From the NCBI GenBank assembly GCA_003062205.1, contig PQCP01000104.1:1-64000 (forward strand): a DNA stretch of 64,000 nucleotides, read 5' to 3'. Positions 9,248-18,508 of the stretch are shown here, one piece after another. The translations under genes were made by a program, and so were the position numbers. The stretch comes from Candidatus Sedimenticola endophacoides (lineage in GTDB: Bacteria; Pseudomonadota; Gammaproteobacteria; Chromatiales; Chromatiaceae). Position 1 is the first letter of the stretch; each line of letters begins with the position of its first letter. The notes under the pieces are model-generated. The model ran no database searches, was not told the DNA's origin, and saw only the letters and a list, made by a program, of their open reading frames with translations.

Positions 9248-10106
9248 GGCGTTGTCCCTCTCTGGCCCGGGGGGCGGGCGAGTCTGTGAATTGGTTGCCC
9301 GCGATCCAGCGGATGGCGCCTGTGGGGCAGCGCCGGGTCGGCGCCGCGCTGACCGTCAGCCCCGTCGTGTAGTTGATCCGGGGCAGGTTGTCGCGCATCT
9401 CGATCAGTCCCGGGGGGGCGTCGGCCGCGCAACGGGCACAGGCGTCGCAGGCGACGCTGCACAGGTGGGTGGCCGCCTCACCGTCCAGGGGGGTGGCGCA
9501 CTGCACGAACAGGCGCTGGCTCTCGGCGACGATCTCGAACAGATCGCGGGGGCAGGCCTCGACGCAGTCACCGCAGGCGGTGCAGCCGTCGCTCTCCACC
9601 ACCGGCAGGCCGTTGGGGTTCATGTGGATCACTTCGAAGGTGCAGGCGATGGCGCAGTCGGCCAGCCCCAGGCAGCCCCAGGAGCAGCCCTTGCCGCCGC
9701 CGGAGATGACGGCGGCGGCGGCGCAGCTGTCGAAGCCCCGGTACTCGGCGATCTGGTGGGCCTCGGTGTGTCCGCCGGCGCAGTGCAGACGCGCGATGCG
9801 CCGCTCCTGCTGCCCGGCCTCCACGCCGAGAAAGGCGGCGATGTCGTCGATCATGTCGGGGCTGGCGACGGTGCATTTGCTGAGCTGGACGCGGCCCCTG
9901 ACCACCGCCTCGGCGAACGGGGCGCAGCCGGGCTCGCCACAGGCGCCGCAGTTGGTGCCCGGGAGCATCTCCTCGGTCTGCTGCACGCGCGGGTCTTCAT
10001 CCACCCGGAACAGGCGCGCCGCGCTGGCCAGGATGATCCCGAAGAAGAGACCGATCCCGGTCATCACCGCCGGTGCCGTTATCAGGTTTGCGAAGTCGAG
10101 GCTCAT
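9240..10106 (-). CDS. rnfB: Rnf ferredoxin-type subunit RnfB, extended form
   Basis: A 288-residue RnfB. It has an N-terminal membrane helix (about 10-30), the 4Fe-4S domain GTNCGACGEPGCAPFAEAV (Cys 53/56/61/78), then further Cys groups including CTACGDCVEACP (175-185) and CSVACDACARC near 216-226. It is longer and more Cys-rich than the approximately 190-residue enterobacterial RsxB and resembles the multi-cluster RnfB of anaerobes. RnfB receives or delivers electrons at ferredoxin. The 3' end overlaps the 1504-residue gene by eight bases, and the gene begins 45 bases after the 833-residue gene. Confidence 0.92.
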   Translation of the reverse strand: MSLDFANLITAPAVMTGIGLFFGIILASAARLFRVDEDPRVQQTEEMLPGTNCGACGEPGCAPFAEAVVRGRVQLSKCTVASPDMIDDIAAFLGVEAGQQERRIARLHCAGGHTEAHQIAEYRGFDSCAAAAVISGGGKGCSWGCLGLADCAIACTFEVIHMNPNGLPVVESDGCTACGDCVEACPRDLFEIVAESQRLFVQCATPLDGEAATHLCSVACDACARCAADAPPGLIEMRDNLPRINYTTGLTVSAAPTRRCPTGAIRWIAGNQFTDSPAPRAREGQRHA

Positions 10107-10151
10107 ATCGCTGATTCAGTTCAGGGCCCTGGCGTCCGCCGGGCGCTTCCG

Positions 10152-12653
10152 TCAGTTGAATGCCGCCGCGCGCTGCATCAGATCGTCCAGGTTGGGCTCG
10201 CCCGGATTGAGCGGTTTTCCCGGATGGATGCAGCGTGACGGGCAGATCTCGGCCGCCTCGACCAGTTGCGCGTAGGTGCCGGCCGCGATGTCCGCGATCA
10301 CCGCCTGGTTGTTGTCGTTGTAGACGAACATCACCGGGTTGATGGCGAGACAGTCGTTGCAGCTGGTGCACAGTGGGGCGTCGATCCACGCCTCGTCGAA
10401 GCTCAGCTCCTCCTCTTCCCCGGTCCGTGGGGTGGGCGGTGGTTCGGCCTCTGTCTCCGCTTGCGTCTCTGGTTCGGGCCGGGCGGGTGCTTCGGCGGCG
10501 GGTGCCGCCGCAGAGGAGCTGGGCAGACGGCTGAAGTCCATGCCCATGAGGACCTCGGTAAGGCGCCCCATCACTTCGCCGGCGGCCTCGGCGCGGGCCT
10601 CGGTCAGGGCGGTCTGGTGCGCCTCGACGAGCCGTTCCCGCTCGGCGTCGGCCTGGGCCTGAACTTCGGCGCGGGTGCGTGCCTCGGCCTGTTCCACATA
10701 GCGGTTGTTGACCCCCGCCATCTCCTGCAGGGTGTGCCAGAAGTTGAGGCGGTCGCGGCAGGCGTGAACCAGGGTGCGGCTGACCACCAGGCGTTGCAGG
10801 GTGCCGTACTTGTCCACCCCCCAGATATAGGGGATGGCCTGGGCGGTGTCGCCCTCGGGGCGTTTGAGGAACCGGGCCAGGGGGATCAGGTCGCTCGATT
10901 CGCAGGCCGGGGGCACCACCGCGAAGTGGTGGTGCAGGCGCGGCATCAGCAGGGCGTAGTCGGCGAAGGTGAAGGCGGTCTCGCACTCGATGGTGGCGCC
11001 GCTGGCGTCGAGGTAGCGGAAGGGGTGGACCGGCCAGGTCCGTTCCGCCTGGGGGTTGCCGTCGAAATCCATGCGCTCGGCGCTGCTGTCGCCCTTGCCC
11101 GGGTTGACCCGGAAGAAGGGGTGGGCGCGCCCTTCGAGCCCTGCGCTGGCCACCAGCCAGGCGTTGATCGCGGTCTCGTTGCCGGTGGTCCTGAGGCCGG
11201 TGCTGATCAGGTGCATGCAGGTGCGGGTGGCGTCGAGTCCTTCCAGGAAGCCCTTGATCAGGTGCTGGTGGCGCGCCGCCGAGGTCTGGGCCACGAAGGC
11301 CTGGCGGTGGGCGATGCCGATGTAGCCCAGTTCGGTGCGGTAGTTCTGGAACGGGTCCTCGTCCGCCAGCGCCGCCGGGTTGTTGTGGGGCTGGACGCGG
11401 ATCATGATCTGCACCGGGCGCCCGGAGCAGAGCAGGCGGGTGAGCGAGGCACGGTCGCTGGTGGCGGCGAGGTCCGCGCTCTCCAGGACGATCACCCCGG
11501 GGACCAGCAGCAGCTCCTCCTTGGAGAAGGCCTCCCAGCCGAAGCTGGCGAACCAGGGGTCGTGGATCGCGGGGTTGTAGATGTCCTCGATCTCCAGGTG
11601 GGCGATGCGCAGGGCGGCGAACACCTTGCCCAGGCGCGCCGCCTCCTGGTCGAACAGGTTCATCGCCTCGGTGCAGGGGTCGGTGGCGGAGACCGCCTCG
11701 AAGCCGGGGATCTGGTTGAGCCAGCTGTCGTCGGCGAGGTAGTCGCCGTGCACGAAGCGCACCCGCACCTTGGTGTCATCATAGGCGGTTAGGGTGGCCA
11801 GGGCCTGCTCGATGCGCGCCTGGCGCGCAGGGGGCATGCTGACCGAGCCGGTGGAGTGGGCCATGAGGCCGGACAGGGCCTCGGGGTCGAGCAGGCCGGA
11901 GGCGCGGCCGATGCTGCTGCGCAGGTGCGCGGGGGCCTTGACCGCCTCGGATTTTTGATGCTCCACCTCCAGCAGCCGAGAGAGACCGCGGATGCCGTCG
12001 CGGATCGCCGTCTCGAAGCGCTCATGACGCGGTCCGCTGAGGGTGCGGATGACGTGGATCAGCTGGTGGATGGCGGGATAGAAGCCGTAGCCCATCACCT
12101 GCCCCTGTTCGGGGATCGCCGCGCGCAGGCGCTCCAGGTCCCCGCGCAGCTGGTCGCTGCTCTTGGGGTCGAGCTGCAGTTGTTCCAGCAGACGTTCGGC
12201 GGCCTCGTCCAGCAGCGGGTGCAGGGGCTGCGGTCCCTCCATGCCCGGTTGGGTCTTGTCGCCCTCCAGGCGCTGGCGCAGGTCGCGCTCCAGCCAGGGG
12301 AGGTTGTCCTTGAGCATGCGCGCGCCGTCGCCCTCCGGGGCGAAGGCGGCGACCGTCTCGGCCAGGTATTCGGAGAGGGGCTGGGCTAGATCTCTGGCCG
12401 CGATGGGGCGTTCCCCCGGCCGTGGCCGCTTGAGAAACAGCGGGTATTCGAAACGCAGGCGCCGGGCGTCGCGGAACGGGTCGAGCAGCGCCGGCAGGCA
12501 CTCGCTGGTCACCCCCTGGATGCGGTTGCTGACCTCGGGATTTCCGAGGTGGAAGTGGCGCAGGTTGTGCAGCGCGGCCTTGGTCGTCTCGGCATCCTGG
12601 ATGCCGCTGGGCAGTGCGGGCAGCGCCCCTTCGTGGTGCACGGTTACTGTCAT
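10152..12653 (-). CDS. 833-residue Fe-S protein paralogous to C-terminal half of the giant protein
   Basis: Residues 130-300 are helical and of no clear family. Residues 290-600 match the degenerate beta-like part of the 1504-residue neighbour: for example 511-540 aligns with 1324-1353 there (shared DxxGNPQxxxxW pattern), and 630-705 aligns with 1427-1500, sharing a TLQE-AG motif followed by a long charged helix. A Pro/Ala/Glu linker (710-750) leads to a ferredoxin-like end with Cys 762/765/768 and 804/808, the pattern CTSCNDC then CPSRC. It has no GDG thiamine motif. It lies between korB (27 bases) and rnfB (45 bases), so it is placed to carry electrons between the 2-oxoglutarate oxidoreductase and Rnf. 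Function is inferred only. Confidence 0.7.
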   Translation of the reverse strand: MTVTVHHEGALPALPSGIQDAETTKAALHNLRHFHLGNPEVSNRIQGVTSECLPALLDPFRDARRLRFEYPLFLKRPRPGERPIAARDLAQPLSEYLAETVAAFAPEGDGARMLKDNLPWLERDLRQRLEGDKTQPGMEGPQPLHPLLDEAAERLLEQLQLDPKSSDQLRGDLERLRAAIPEQGQVMGYGFYPAIHQLIHVIRTLSGPRHERFETAIRDGIRGLSRLLEVEHQKSEAVKAPAHLRSSIGRASGLLDPEALSGLMAHSTGSVSMPPARQARIEQALATLTAYDDTKVRVRFVHGDYLADDSWLNQIPGFEAVSATDPCTEAMNLFDQEAARLGKVFAALRIAHLEIEDIYNPAIHDPWFASFGWEAFSKEELLLVPGVIVLESADLAATSDRASLTRLLCSGRPVQIMIRVQPHNNPAALADEDPFQNYRTELGYIGIAHRQAFVAQTSAARHQHLIKGFLEGLDATRTCMHLISTGLRTTGNETAINAWLVASAGLEGRAHPFFRVNPGKGDSSAERMDFDGNPQAERTWPVHPFRYLDASGATIECETAFTFADYALLMPRLHHHFAVVPPACESSDLIPLARFLKRPEGDTAQAIPYIWGVDKYGTLQRLVVSRTLVHACRDRLNFWHTLQEMAGVNNRYVEQAEARTRAEVQAQADAERERLVEAHQTALTEARAEAAGEVMGRLTEVLMGMDFSRLPSSSAAAPAAEAPARPEPETQAETEAEPPPTPRTGEEEELSFDEAWIDAPLCTSCNDCLAINPVMFVYNDNNQAVIADIAAGTYAQLVEAAEICPSRCIHPGKPLNPGEPNLDDLMQRAAAFN

Positions 12654-12680
12654 GGCGGGACCTTTGTTCCGGGTTGCGGG

Positions 12681-13634
12681 TTAGATCGCGAAGCTGTCGA
12701 GGGCGGCGTTGATCGCGGCCAGTTTCTCTTCGTTGGTCTTCTCCCGCCCGGCTGAGGAGAGCACGTCGTAGACCGGGGCGTCGGGATCGTGATAGAGCAG
12801 GCCCAGGGGGATCCGGCTCTCGTCACGGGCGATGGCCATGGCGCCTACCCAGTCGCTGGGGTCGTGCTCGTGCTGCTCCTTGAACACCCGCTTCACGCTG
12901 TCGTCCATCGGGATGCCGTTTTCGTGGGTCAGCAGCAGCATCTGTTCCGGATGCTCCTGCATCGGCTTGCAGAAGTCCTGGGAGAAGACCGGGCAGCGCT
13001 GGATGACGCGCACGAAACTGGTCCCCTTATGCTGGTGGGCCGCTTTGATCGTCTCGTAGAGCAGGGGCGGGTTCCAGTCCACCACCTGGGCCACGAACGA
13101 GACGTTGGTGATGCCGAGGGTGACGGTCAGGGGGTTGAGCGCCGGCAGCGGCGCCCCGTAGGGGTGGGTGTTGGTGAGCATGCCCTCGGGGCTGGTCGGC
13201 GAGGTCTGCTTCTTGGTCAGGCCGTAGATGGCGTTGTCGAACACCAGCACCACCATATCCATGTTGTAGCGGATGGAGTGGATCCAGGGACCGGCGCCGA
13301 TGGAGAAGCAGTCGCCGTCGCCGGTGGCGACCCATACGTCGAGGTCGGGACGGCGCGACTTGATGCCGTTGGCCAGGGGCAGGGCGCGACCGTGCAGGCC
13401 GTGGAAGCCGTAGGTGCCCATATAGTGGGGCAGGCGGCTGGAGCAGCCGATGCCGGAGACGGCGACGGTCTGTTCAGGGGGCAGCTGGGCGTCGCGCAGT
13501 ACCCGGTGCACGGTGTTGAGGACGGCGAAATCGCCGCAGCCGGGACACCAGCGCGCCTCGCCGCCGGCGTAGTCGCCCAGGGTGAAATAGCGCTCGAAGA
13601 CGTCGAGGGACCAGTCCGCTTTCAATCCAAACAT
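12681..13634 (-). CDS. korB: 2-oxoglutarate:ferredoxin oxidoreductase beta subunit
   Basis: A 317-residue TPP and 4Fe-4S subunit. The thiamine-Mg motif TGDGDCFSIG with DNAIYGLTKKQTSPTS about 30 residues later is intact. Cluster ligands expected from OFOR structures are present: Cys 30 and 33 in WCPGCGDF, Cys 64 in GIGCSSR, and a Cys in IQRCPVF near 215. With KorA it interconverts succinyl-CoA + CO2 + reduced ferredoxin and 2-oxoglutarate. The motif set fits 2-oxoacid oxidoreductases acting on 2-oxoglutarate, but pyruvate or another 2-oxoacid is possible from sequence alone. It starts 12 bases after korA. Confidence 0.92.
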   Translation of the reverse strand: MFGLKADWSLDVFERYFTLGDYAGGEARWCPGCGDFAVLNTVHRVLRDAQLPPEQTVAVSGIGCSSRLPHYMGTYGFHGLHGRALPLANGIKSRRPDLDVWVATGDGDCFSIGAGPWIHSIRYNMDMVVLVFDNAIYGLTKKQTSPTSPEGMLTNTHPYGAPLPALNPLTVTLGITNVSFVAQVVDWNPPLLYETIKAAHQHKGTSFVRVIQRCPVFSQDFCKPMQEHPEQMLLLTHENGIPMDDSVKRVFKEQHEHDPSDWVGAMAIARDESRIPLGLLYHDPDAPVYDVLSSAGREKTNEEKLAAINAALDSFAI

Positions 13635-13646
13635 AGTGGTCGCTCC

Positions 13647-15554
13647 TTAGATTTCGTTGTGCATCGCGGTGAGGCGACGGTTGAGTTCTTTGTGGATCAT
13701 GCCCGGCTGCATGGGGTGGCCGTAGACCACTGACCAGCAGTCGACGTCCACCAGGGTGCTGGCGCGCAATACCGTCGCCAGTTGGGCGTAGCGGCGGTTC
13801 TCCGGGGTGATCTGCGGGGCGTCCGGGCGGTCGCTGTAGTTGATCTCCACGGTCATCACCTGCCGGAATCGGGAGAATATCTCCTTCAACTGCGGTTCGA
13901 GCGGGGAGAGGAAGCGCAGGTGGATGGAGGAGACCTTGTGCCCCGCGTCGCGCAGCTTGTTCACCGCCTCCTCGATGGCGCCCATGGTCGAGCCCCAGCC
14001 GACTACCAGCAGATCGCCCTCGTCGTCGCCGTTGATCACCGGCGGCTTGAGGGTCTTGCCCAGGGCCGCGAGCTTGCGGCTGCGGTGTTCGCAGGAGGTC
14101 TGATTGGTGTCGGAGTCGTAGGCGACCTTGGAGCGGTTGGTATGGGAGAGGCCGGTGAGCACGTACTCCCCGCCACGCTGACCCGGAATCGGGCGCGGCG
14201 AAAGGCCGGTCTGCGGATCCCAGTCGTAGGCGGGGACGTTGCTGTCCCAGGCCGACTGGTCGATGGGCGCCGCCAGCCACTCCTCCTGAGGCACGGGGCG
14301 TGGGTAGGGCTGGACGCCGGTGGCGAGATTGGCGTCGGTGAGTACGAACACCGGGGTGCGGAACGCCTCGGCCAGCTTGCGCGCCAGGATCACGTAGTGA
14401 AAGCACTCCTCGATGGTCGCCGGGGCGATGATTACCTTGGGGGCGTCGCCGGGCATGCCGTAGAGGGTCGAGAGCAGGTCGCCCTGCTCCACCTTGGTGG
14501 GCAGGCCGGTGGAGGGGCCGCCGCGCTGTACGTCCACCACCACCAGGGGGATCTCGCCCATCACCGCCAGGCCCATCATCTCGGTCTTCAGGGCCATGCC
14601 GGGGCCGGAGGTGATGGTGCAGGCGGTCATGCCGGCGTAGGAGGCGCCGATGGCGAAGCCGGCGGCGGCGATCTCGTCCTCCGCCTGGTGGACGAAACCG
14701 CCAGCGTCCTGGAATACGTCCGCCAGGTAGTGGGAGGCGGAGGTGGCGGGGGTGATCGGGTACATCGCCACCATCTCCATGCCCGAAGCCATGACGCCGA
14801 GACCGATCGCCTGGTTACCGTTGGTGACCACGGTGGGGCCCATGTCGTCGGTCCAGGGGTCGATGCGGTAGTGGTAGTCGACGTGTTCGGCGGCGAAGCG
14901 GTAGCCGGAGCGGAACAGCTCCTGGTTGGGCCTGATCACCGCGTCGCCCTTGCGCGCGAAGGCGCTGGCGATCTCGTCCAGGCCCATCTGTACGTCGCGG
15001 CTGTAGATGTGGCAGAGCATGCCGAGCACGAACATGTTCTTGCCCTTGCGGGCGTTATCGACGATCTTCAGGCATTCGGTCTCGATCGGCAGTTCATGCA
15101 CGACCAGGCCGTTGTCGCGGAACTCACCGACCGCCGCCGCGTACTGTTCGCGGATCTCCTCCTGAGGATCGCTCGCCCACTTGTCGTCGAGCAGCACCAC
15201 GGTGCCTTTCTTGTAGGCGCCGTTGGCGATGCGCGAGTAGAGCACCTGCTCGTTGAAGGCGACCACCAGGTCGGCCTCGTCGCCCATGTTGGTGACGTAG
15301 CTGTCGGCGACGCGGATGCGGATGCCGCTGGCCCCGGCGGGCGAGCGGGCCGGAGGCTGGATCTCGGCGGGGATGATCTCCACCGTCCAGGCCCCGTTGC
15401 CCATCTTGCCGCTGATGGTCCCGAAGGTTTGGCCGCACTTCTGGGCCCCCTCACCGGAGTCGCTCACCACCTCGACGATATGCTCGCTGATCCGGGTCGG
15501 CTGCCGGTCGGGAAGGCCGCTCACCAGGGCCGCGGTTTCGTCTGTCTGTGTCAT
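13647..15554 (-). CDS. korA: 2-oxoglutarate:ferredoxin oxidoreductase alpha subunit (gamma-alpha fusion)
   Basis: A 635-residue protein. An N-terminal gamma-type domain (about 20-200, with SGKMGNGAW and KGTVVLLDDKWAS) is fused to the alpha domain, which carries MYPITPATSAS and HQAEDEIAAAGFAIGASYAG, the PYR-domain Glu region that works with TPP on KorB. The C-terminal domain includes DLLVVGWGSTMGAIEEA. The ATG at 15554 is preferred over a GTG six bases earlier because a GAGG ribosome site is correctly spaced only to the ATG. The gamma-alpha fused form is common in archaeal and many bacterial KorA proteins. It is the catalytic partner of korB. Confidence 0.93.
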   Translation of the reverse strand: MTQTDETAALVSGLPDRQPTRISEHIVEVVSDSGEGAQKCGQTFGTISGKMGNGAWTVEIIPAEIQPPARSPAGASGIRIRVADSYVTNMGDEADLVVAFNEQVLYSRIANGAYKKGTVVLLDDKWASDPQEEIREQYAAAVGEFRDNGLVVHELPIETECLKIVDNARKGKNMFVLGMLCHIYSRDVQMGLDEIASAFARKGDAVIRPNQELFRSGYRFAAEHVDYHYRIDPWTDDMGPTVVTNGNQAIGLGVMASGMEMVAMYPITPATSASHYLADVFQDAGGFVHQAEDEIAAAGFAIGASYAGMTACTITSGPGMALKTEMMGLAVMGEIPLVVVDVQRGGPSTGLPTKVEQGDLLSTLYGMPGDAPKVIIAPATIEECFHYVILARKLAEAFRTPVFVLTDANLATGVQPYPRPVPQEEWLAAPIDQSAWDSNVPAYDWDPQTGLSPRPIPGQRGGEYVLTGLSHTNRSKVAYDSDTNQTSCEHRSRKLAALGKTLKPPVINGDDEGDLLVVGWGSTMGAIEEAVNKLRDAGHKVSSIHLRFLSPLEPQLKEIFSRFRQVMTVEINYSDRPDAPQITPENRRYAQLATVLRASTLVDVDCWSVVYGHPMQPGMIHKELNRRLTAMHNEI

Positions 15555-15614
15555 AGGCACACCTCAATGTTTCCGCCACGGCGGGGGCGTGGTTCGCCGC
15601 TCGCCATGGAGTTT

Positions 15615-16865
15615 CTAATTTAAAGCCTGTTCGTATTCGCTCATGAAGTGGTAGAGCGAGCTGTCGAGTACCTTGACCGCGCCGTCGAGCAGGTGGCAGC
15701 GGCCTGAGCCGGGCAGGATCTTGCAGAGATTGATCAGTGATTCGAGGTCGGCGCGGGTCCCCTCGCCGGTGTCGATCTTGCTCAGCAGCATGGATATGTA
15801 ATAGGTGCCGGTCTTGCACGACGGGCACTGGCCGCAGGAGGAGGCGGCGAAGAAATTCACATACTCGGTGACCCGTTTGACGATGCCGGTGCCGTGGGAG
15901 ACGACGATCATCGCCCCGGTGCCGAGGGCCGAGCGGCGCGCCGCCACCGATTCGAAATCGAGGGGTACGTCCAGGTCGGTGGTGGTCAGGATGGTGTTGG
16001 AGGGCCCTCCGGTGAAGATCGCCTTCAGTTTCTTGCCCACCAGCATGCCGTCGCCGTAGATGTAGAGCAGTTCCGACAGGGGGGTACCCATCGGCAGCTC
16101 GTAGGCGCCGGGGCGCAGCACATCACCGCTGATGCAGTAGATCTTGGTGCCGCAGGCATCGCCCAGACCCAGGTCGCGGTACCAGGCGGCGCCGTTGCGC
16201 AGGATGTGCGGGACGTTGGCCAGGGTCTCCATGTTGTTGATCAGGGTCGGGCAGCCGTGGACCCCGGACTCGGCGGGGTAGGGCGGCTTGCCGCGGGGGA
16301 ATGGGAAGTTGCCCTCCACCGATTCGATGGCGGCGGTCTCCTCGCCACCGATGTAGTGACCCGAACTGGCCACCACCTCCATCTCAATCGGCCTGCCCAG
16401 GGCGTCTGCAGCGGTCTGTAACGGTGGGGTGCCGCGCCACTGCTGCACCGCCTGGTGCATGTTGTCGATGGCCAGGCCGAGGTCCGGGTTGATGTAGAAG
16501 ACGATGCGGTTGATGGCGCAGGCGAGGGCCGTGATGAGCGCCCCCTCGATGATCTGGTGAGGGGTCTCGGCCATTAGCAGCCGGTCCTTGAAGGTCCCCG
16601 GCTCGTCTTCGTTGCCGTTGCAGATGAGGTATTTATCGCCGGTGCCCTGTTGTTGGGCGACGAAACTCCACTTCTTGTGGGTCGGGTAGCCGCTGCCGCC
16701 GAGACCGCGCAGCCCCGCCTCGCGGATCGCGTCGATGATCGCGCCGGGCGCGGCGCAGGCGCGCGCCAGCCCCTCGCCGCCGTGGCCGGAGAGCCACTGG
16801 TCGAGTTCCGGGCCGACGCGGCACCCCGGGTGCAGCAGCACCTGGTTGAGGGGGCGTTGCGTCAT
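15615..16865 (-). CDS. NuoF-like NADH-binding FMN/4Fe-4S flavoprotein
   Basis: A 416-residue protein of the NuoF/HoxF/HydB 51-kDa family. Visible motifs: GLRGLGGSGYPTHKKW (51-66), CNGNEDEPGTFKDR (82-95), YIGGEETAAIESVEG (171-185), PPYPAESGVHGCPTLINN (194-211), and the N3-type 4Fe-4S ligands Cys 344/347/350 with Cys 390. The start is the ATG overlapping the frdA stop as ATGA; longer in-frame sequence upstream belongs to frdA. No nuoE- or nuoG-like gene is near. Because it is translationally coupled to frdA it probably feeds NADH electrons to the fumarate reductase, or takes part in flavin-based bifurcation with KorAB/Rnf; both are inference. Confidence 0.88.
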   Translation of the reverse strand: MTQRPLNQVLLHPGCRVGPELDQWLSGHGGEGLARACAAPGAIIDAIREAGLRGLGGSGYPTHKKWSFVAQQQGTGDKYLICNGNEDEPGTFKDRLLMAETPHQIIEGALITALACAINRIVFYINPDLGLAIDNMHQAVQQWRGTPPLQTAADALGRPIEMEVVASSGHYIGGEETAAIESVEGNFPFPRGKPPYPAESGVHGCPTLINNMETLANVPHILRNGAAWYRDLGLGDACGTKIYCISGDVLRPGAYELPMGTPLSELLYIYGDGMLVGKKLKAIFTGGPSNTILTTTDLDVPLDFESVAARRSALGTGAMIVVSHGTGIVKRVTEYVNFFAASSCGQCPSCKTGTYYISMLLSKIDTGEGTRADLESLINLCKILPGSGRCHLLDGAVKVLDSSLYHFMSEYEQALN

Positions 16866-18490
16866 TGCATCCCCTCCCGTTCGGAGTTTTTGCGCAGACC
16901 GGCGTAGTCGGAGTCGTTTTCGAAATTGGCGTAGCCGGGGAACAGGAGCGGCCCCTTGCTGTCGAGGGGCATCCCGGCCAGGGTCAGCTCGCGGCGCAGG
17001 TTGCTCAGGTGTTCGATGGAGATCTTTTTGTGGCCCCGGTCGTGGGCGCGTCCCGCGGCATGGGCCCCGGCGCGGCGGCCGAAGCTGATGATGTCGAGCA
17101 GGGAGTTGCCCATCAGTCGGTTGCGCCCGTGCACGCCGCCGCTGGCCTCGCCGATACAGAATAGGCCGGGGACGTTGGTCTGGCCGTTCCTGTCGATCAC
17201 CACGCCGCCATTCTGATAGTGCAGGGTGGGGTAGATCAGCATCGGCTGGTGGCGCGGGTCGATGCCGCATTTTTTGCCCAGCTGGATCAGCTTGGGGAAG
17301 CGCGCCTCGAACAGCCCGGGGTTGCGCAGTTCCACGCTCGGGGTGTCGAGCCAGACGCCGCCGCTGCCGCTGCCGGTGCTGATGCCCCGGCCCTCGGCGC
17401 ATTCACGGATGATGGCCGCCGCCACATGATCCCGTGGCTGGAGTTCGTCGACGAAGCGTTCGCCCCGGCCGTTGAGCAGGTAGGCGCCGGCGGAGCGTAC
17501 CCCCTCGGTGATCAGGGTACCGGCCAGGTGCTGGGGATAGGCCAGGCCGGAGGGGTGGTACTGGAAGGAGTCGAGATCCCTGAGCCGGGCCCCCAGACGG
17601 TAGGCCAGCACCAGCCCGTCTCCGGTGGCGCCGAAGTGGTTGGAGGTGGGAAATTCGTTGAGGTGCATGCGGCCGATGCCGCCGGTGGCGAGGATCACCG
17701 CCTTGGCCCGGACCAGCTTGTGCTGGCGCTCCTTGAGCGAGGAGATCACGGCGCCCGCGCAGTAGCCGGATTCGCTGGAGAGCAGCTCCACCGCCGGGCT
17801 GTAGTCCCACACCTCGATGTCGCTGGTGCGAATCGCCTCGCGCAGCACCCGCATCATCTCCAGGCCGGTATAGTCGCGGTAGTAGACCACCCGGGCGGCG
17901 GAGGTGCCTCCGGCGCGGCGGGTCATTAGATCGCCATAGTCGTCCAGGTCGAACTGCATCCCCTGTTGGATCAGCCAGCGGATCACATCCGGGGCATCGC
18001 TCACCATCTCGGCGACCAGCTCGCGGTCCACCACCTGGCGGCTTGCCCGGATGGTGTCGTCGAAGTGCATCTGGGGGGTGTCGTCCTTCTCGATCGAGGC
18101 CTGGATGCCCCCCTCCGCCATCACCGTATTGCTGTCGCCCAGGCGCAGCTTGGTGGCGATGATCACCCGCGCGCCCTGCTGTTGCGCCACCAGGGCGGCG
18201 GCGCAGCCGGCGCCGCCGCCGCCGATGACCAGGACATCGGTCTCGGTGACCGGTGAACCGGCCAGGTCGGCCTCGTCGATGCGGGCGTCGGCCTGCAGTA
18301 GTTGCGCCACCTGGCGGTGGCAGATGTCGCCCTTGTTGGGGCCGACCTGCAGGGTCACCTTGGCGTGTGCGTCGTGATCGGGGTGAAAGGCGCGCAGCAG
18401 CTCCCGGGTGTCGGGCTGCGCTCCCGGTGCCGGGCGTTGGGCGGCGGCGGTGTACTCGGCAAGCGCCTGTTCGATGGGGGTGCCTTTCAT
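16862..18490 (-). CDS. frdA: Soluble fumarate reductase/succinate dehydrogenase flavoprotein
   Basis: A 542-residue SdhA/FrdA-family protein. An unusual N-terminal extension of about 84 residues precedes the FAD site VLVIGGGGAGCAAAL (86-100). The His that covalently holds FAD in FrdA/SdhA is Asn here (SNTVMAEGG, Asn 121), so FAD is probably non-covalent. Dicarboxylate-site features remain: QYHPSGL, EGVRSAGAYLLN, LQPRDHV and LHYQNGG. No membrane anchor gene (sdhC/D, frdC/D) or CCG-domain partner is near. Together with frdB and the NuoF-like protein this looks like a cytoplasmic, NADH-dependent fumarate reductase as known from some rTCA bacteria. A related dehydrogenase of another dicarboxylate is the main alternative. 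Confidence 0.85.
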   Translation of the reverse strand: MKGTPIEQALAEYTAAAQRPAPGAQPDTRELLRAFHPDHDAHAKVTLQVGPNKGDICHRQVAQLLQADARIDEADLAGSPVTETDVLVIGGGGAGCAAALVAQQQGARVIIATKLRLGDSNTVMAEGGIQASIEKDDTPQMHFDDTIRASRQVVDRELVAEMVSDAPDVIRWLIQQGMQFDLDDYGDLMTRRAGGTSAARVVYYRDYTGLEMMRVLREAIRTSDIEVWDYSPAVELLSSESGYCAGAVISSLKERQHKLVRAKAVILATGGIGRMHLNEFPTSNHFGATGDGLVLAYRLGARLRDLDSFQYHPSGLAYPQHLAGTLITEGVRSAGAYLLNGRGERFVDELQPRDHVAAAIIRECAEGRGISTGSGSGGVWLDTPSVELRNPGLFEARFPKLIQLGKKCGIDPRHQPMLIYPTLHYQNGGVVIDRNGQTNVPGLFCIGEASGGVHGRNRLMGNSLLDIISFGRRAGAHAAGRAHDRGHKKISIEHLSNLRRELTLAGMPLDSKGPLLFPGYANFENDSDYAGLRKNSEREGMQ

Positions 18491-18508
18491 GTCGGTTCCG
18501 GCGGGTCG

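Noticed and set aside
12681..15554. Pyruvate:ferredoxin oxidoreductase as the name for the two-gene enzyme
   Set aside because: The gamma-alpha fusion plus a small beta subunit with the DNAIYGLTKKQTSPTS motif and the dicarboxylate gene context fit 2-oxoglutarate better, although pyruvate cannot be excluded.
15615..17402. A 595-residue form of the NuoF-like protein
   Set aside because: The extra N-terminal part is frdA read in another frame; the ATGA overlap at 16865 and the family-like N-terminus mark the real start.
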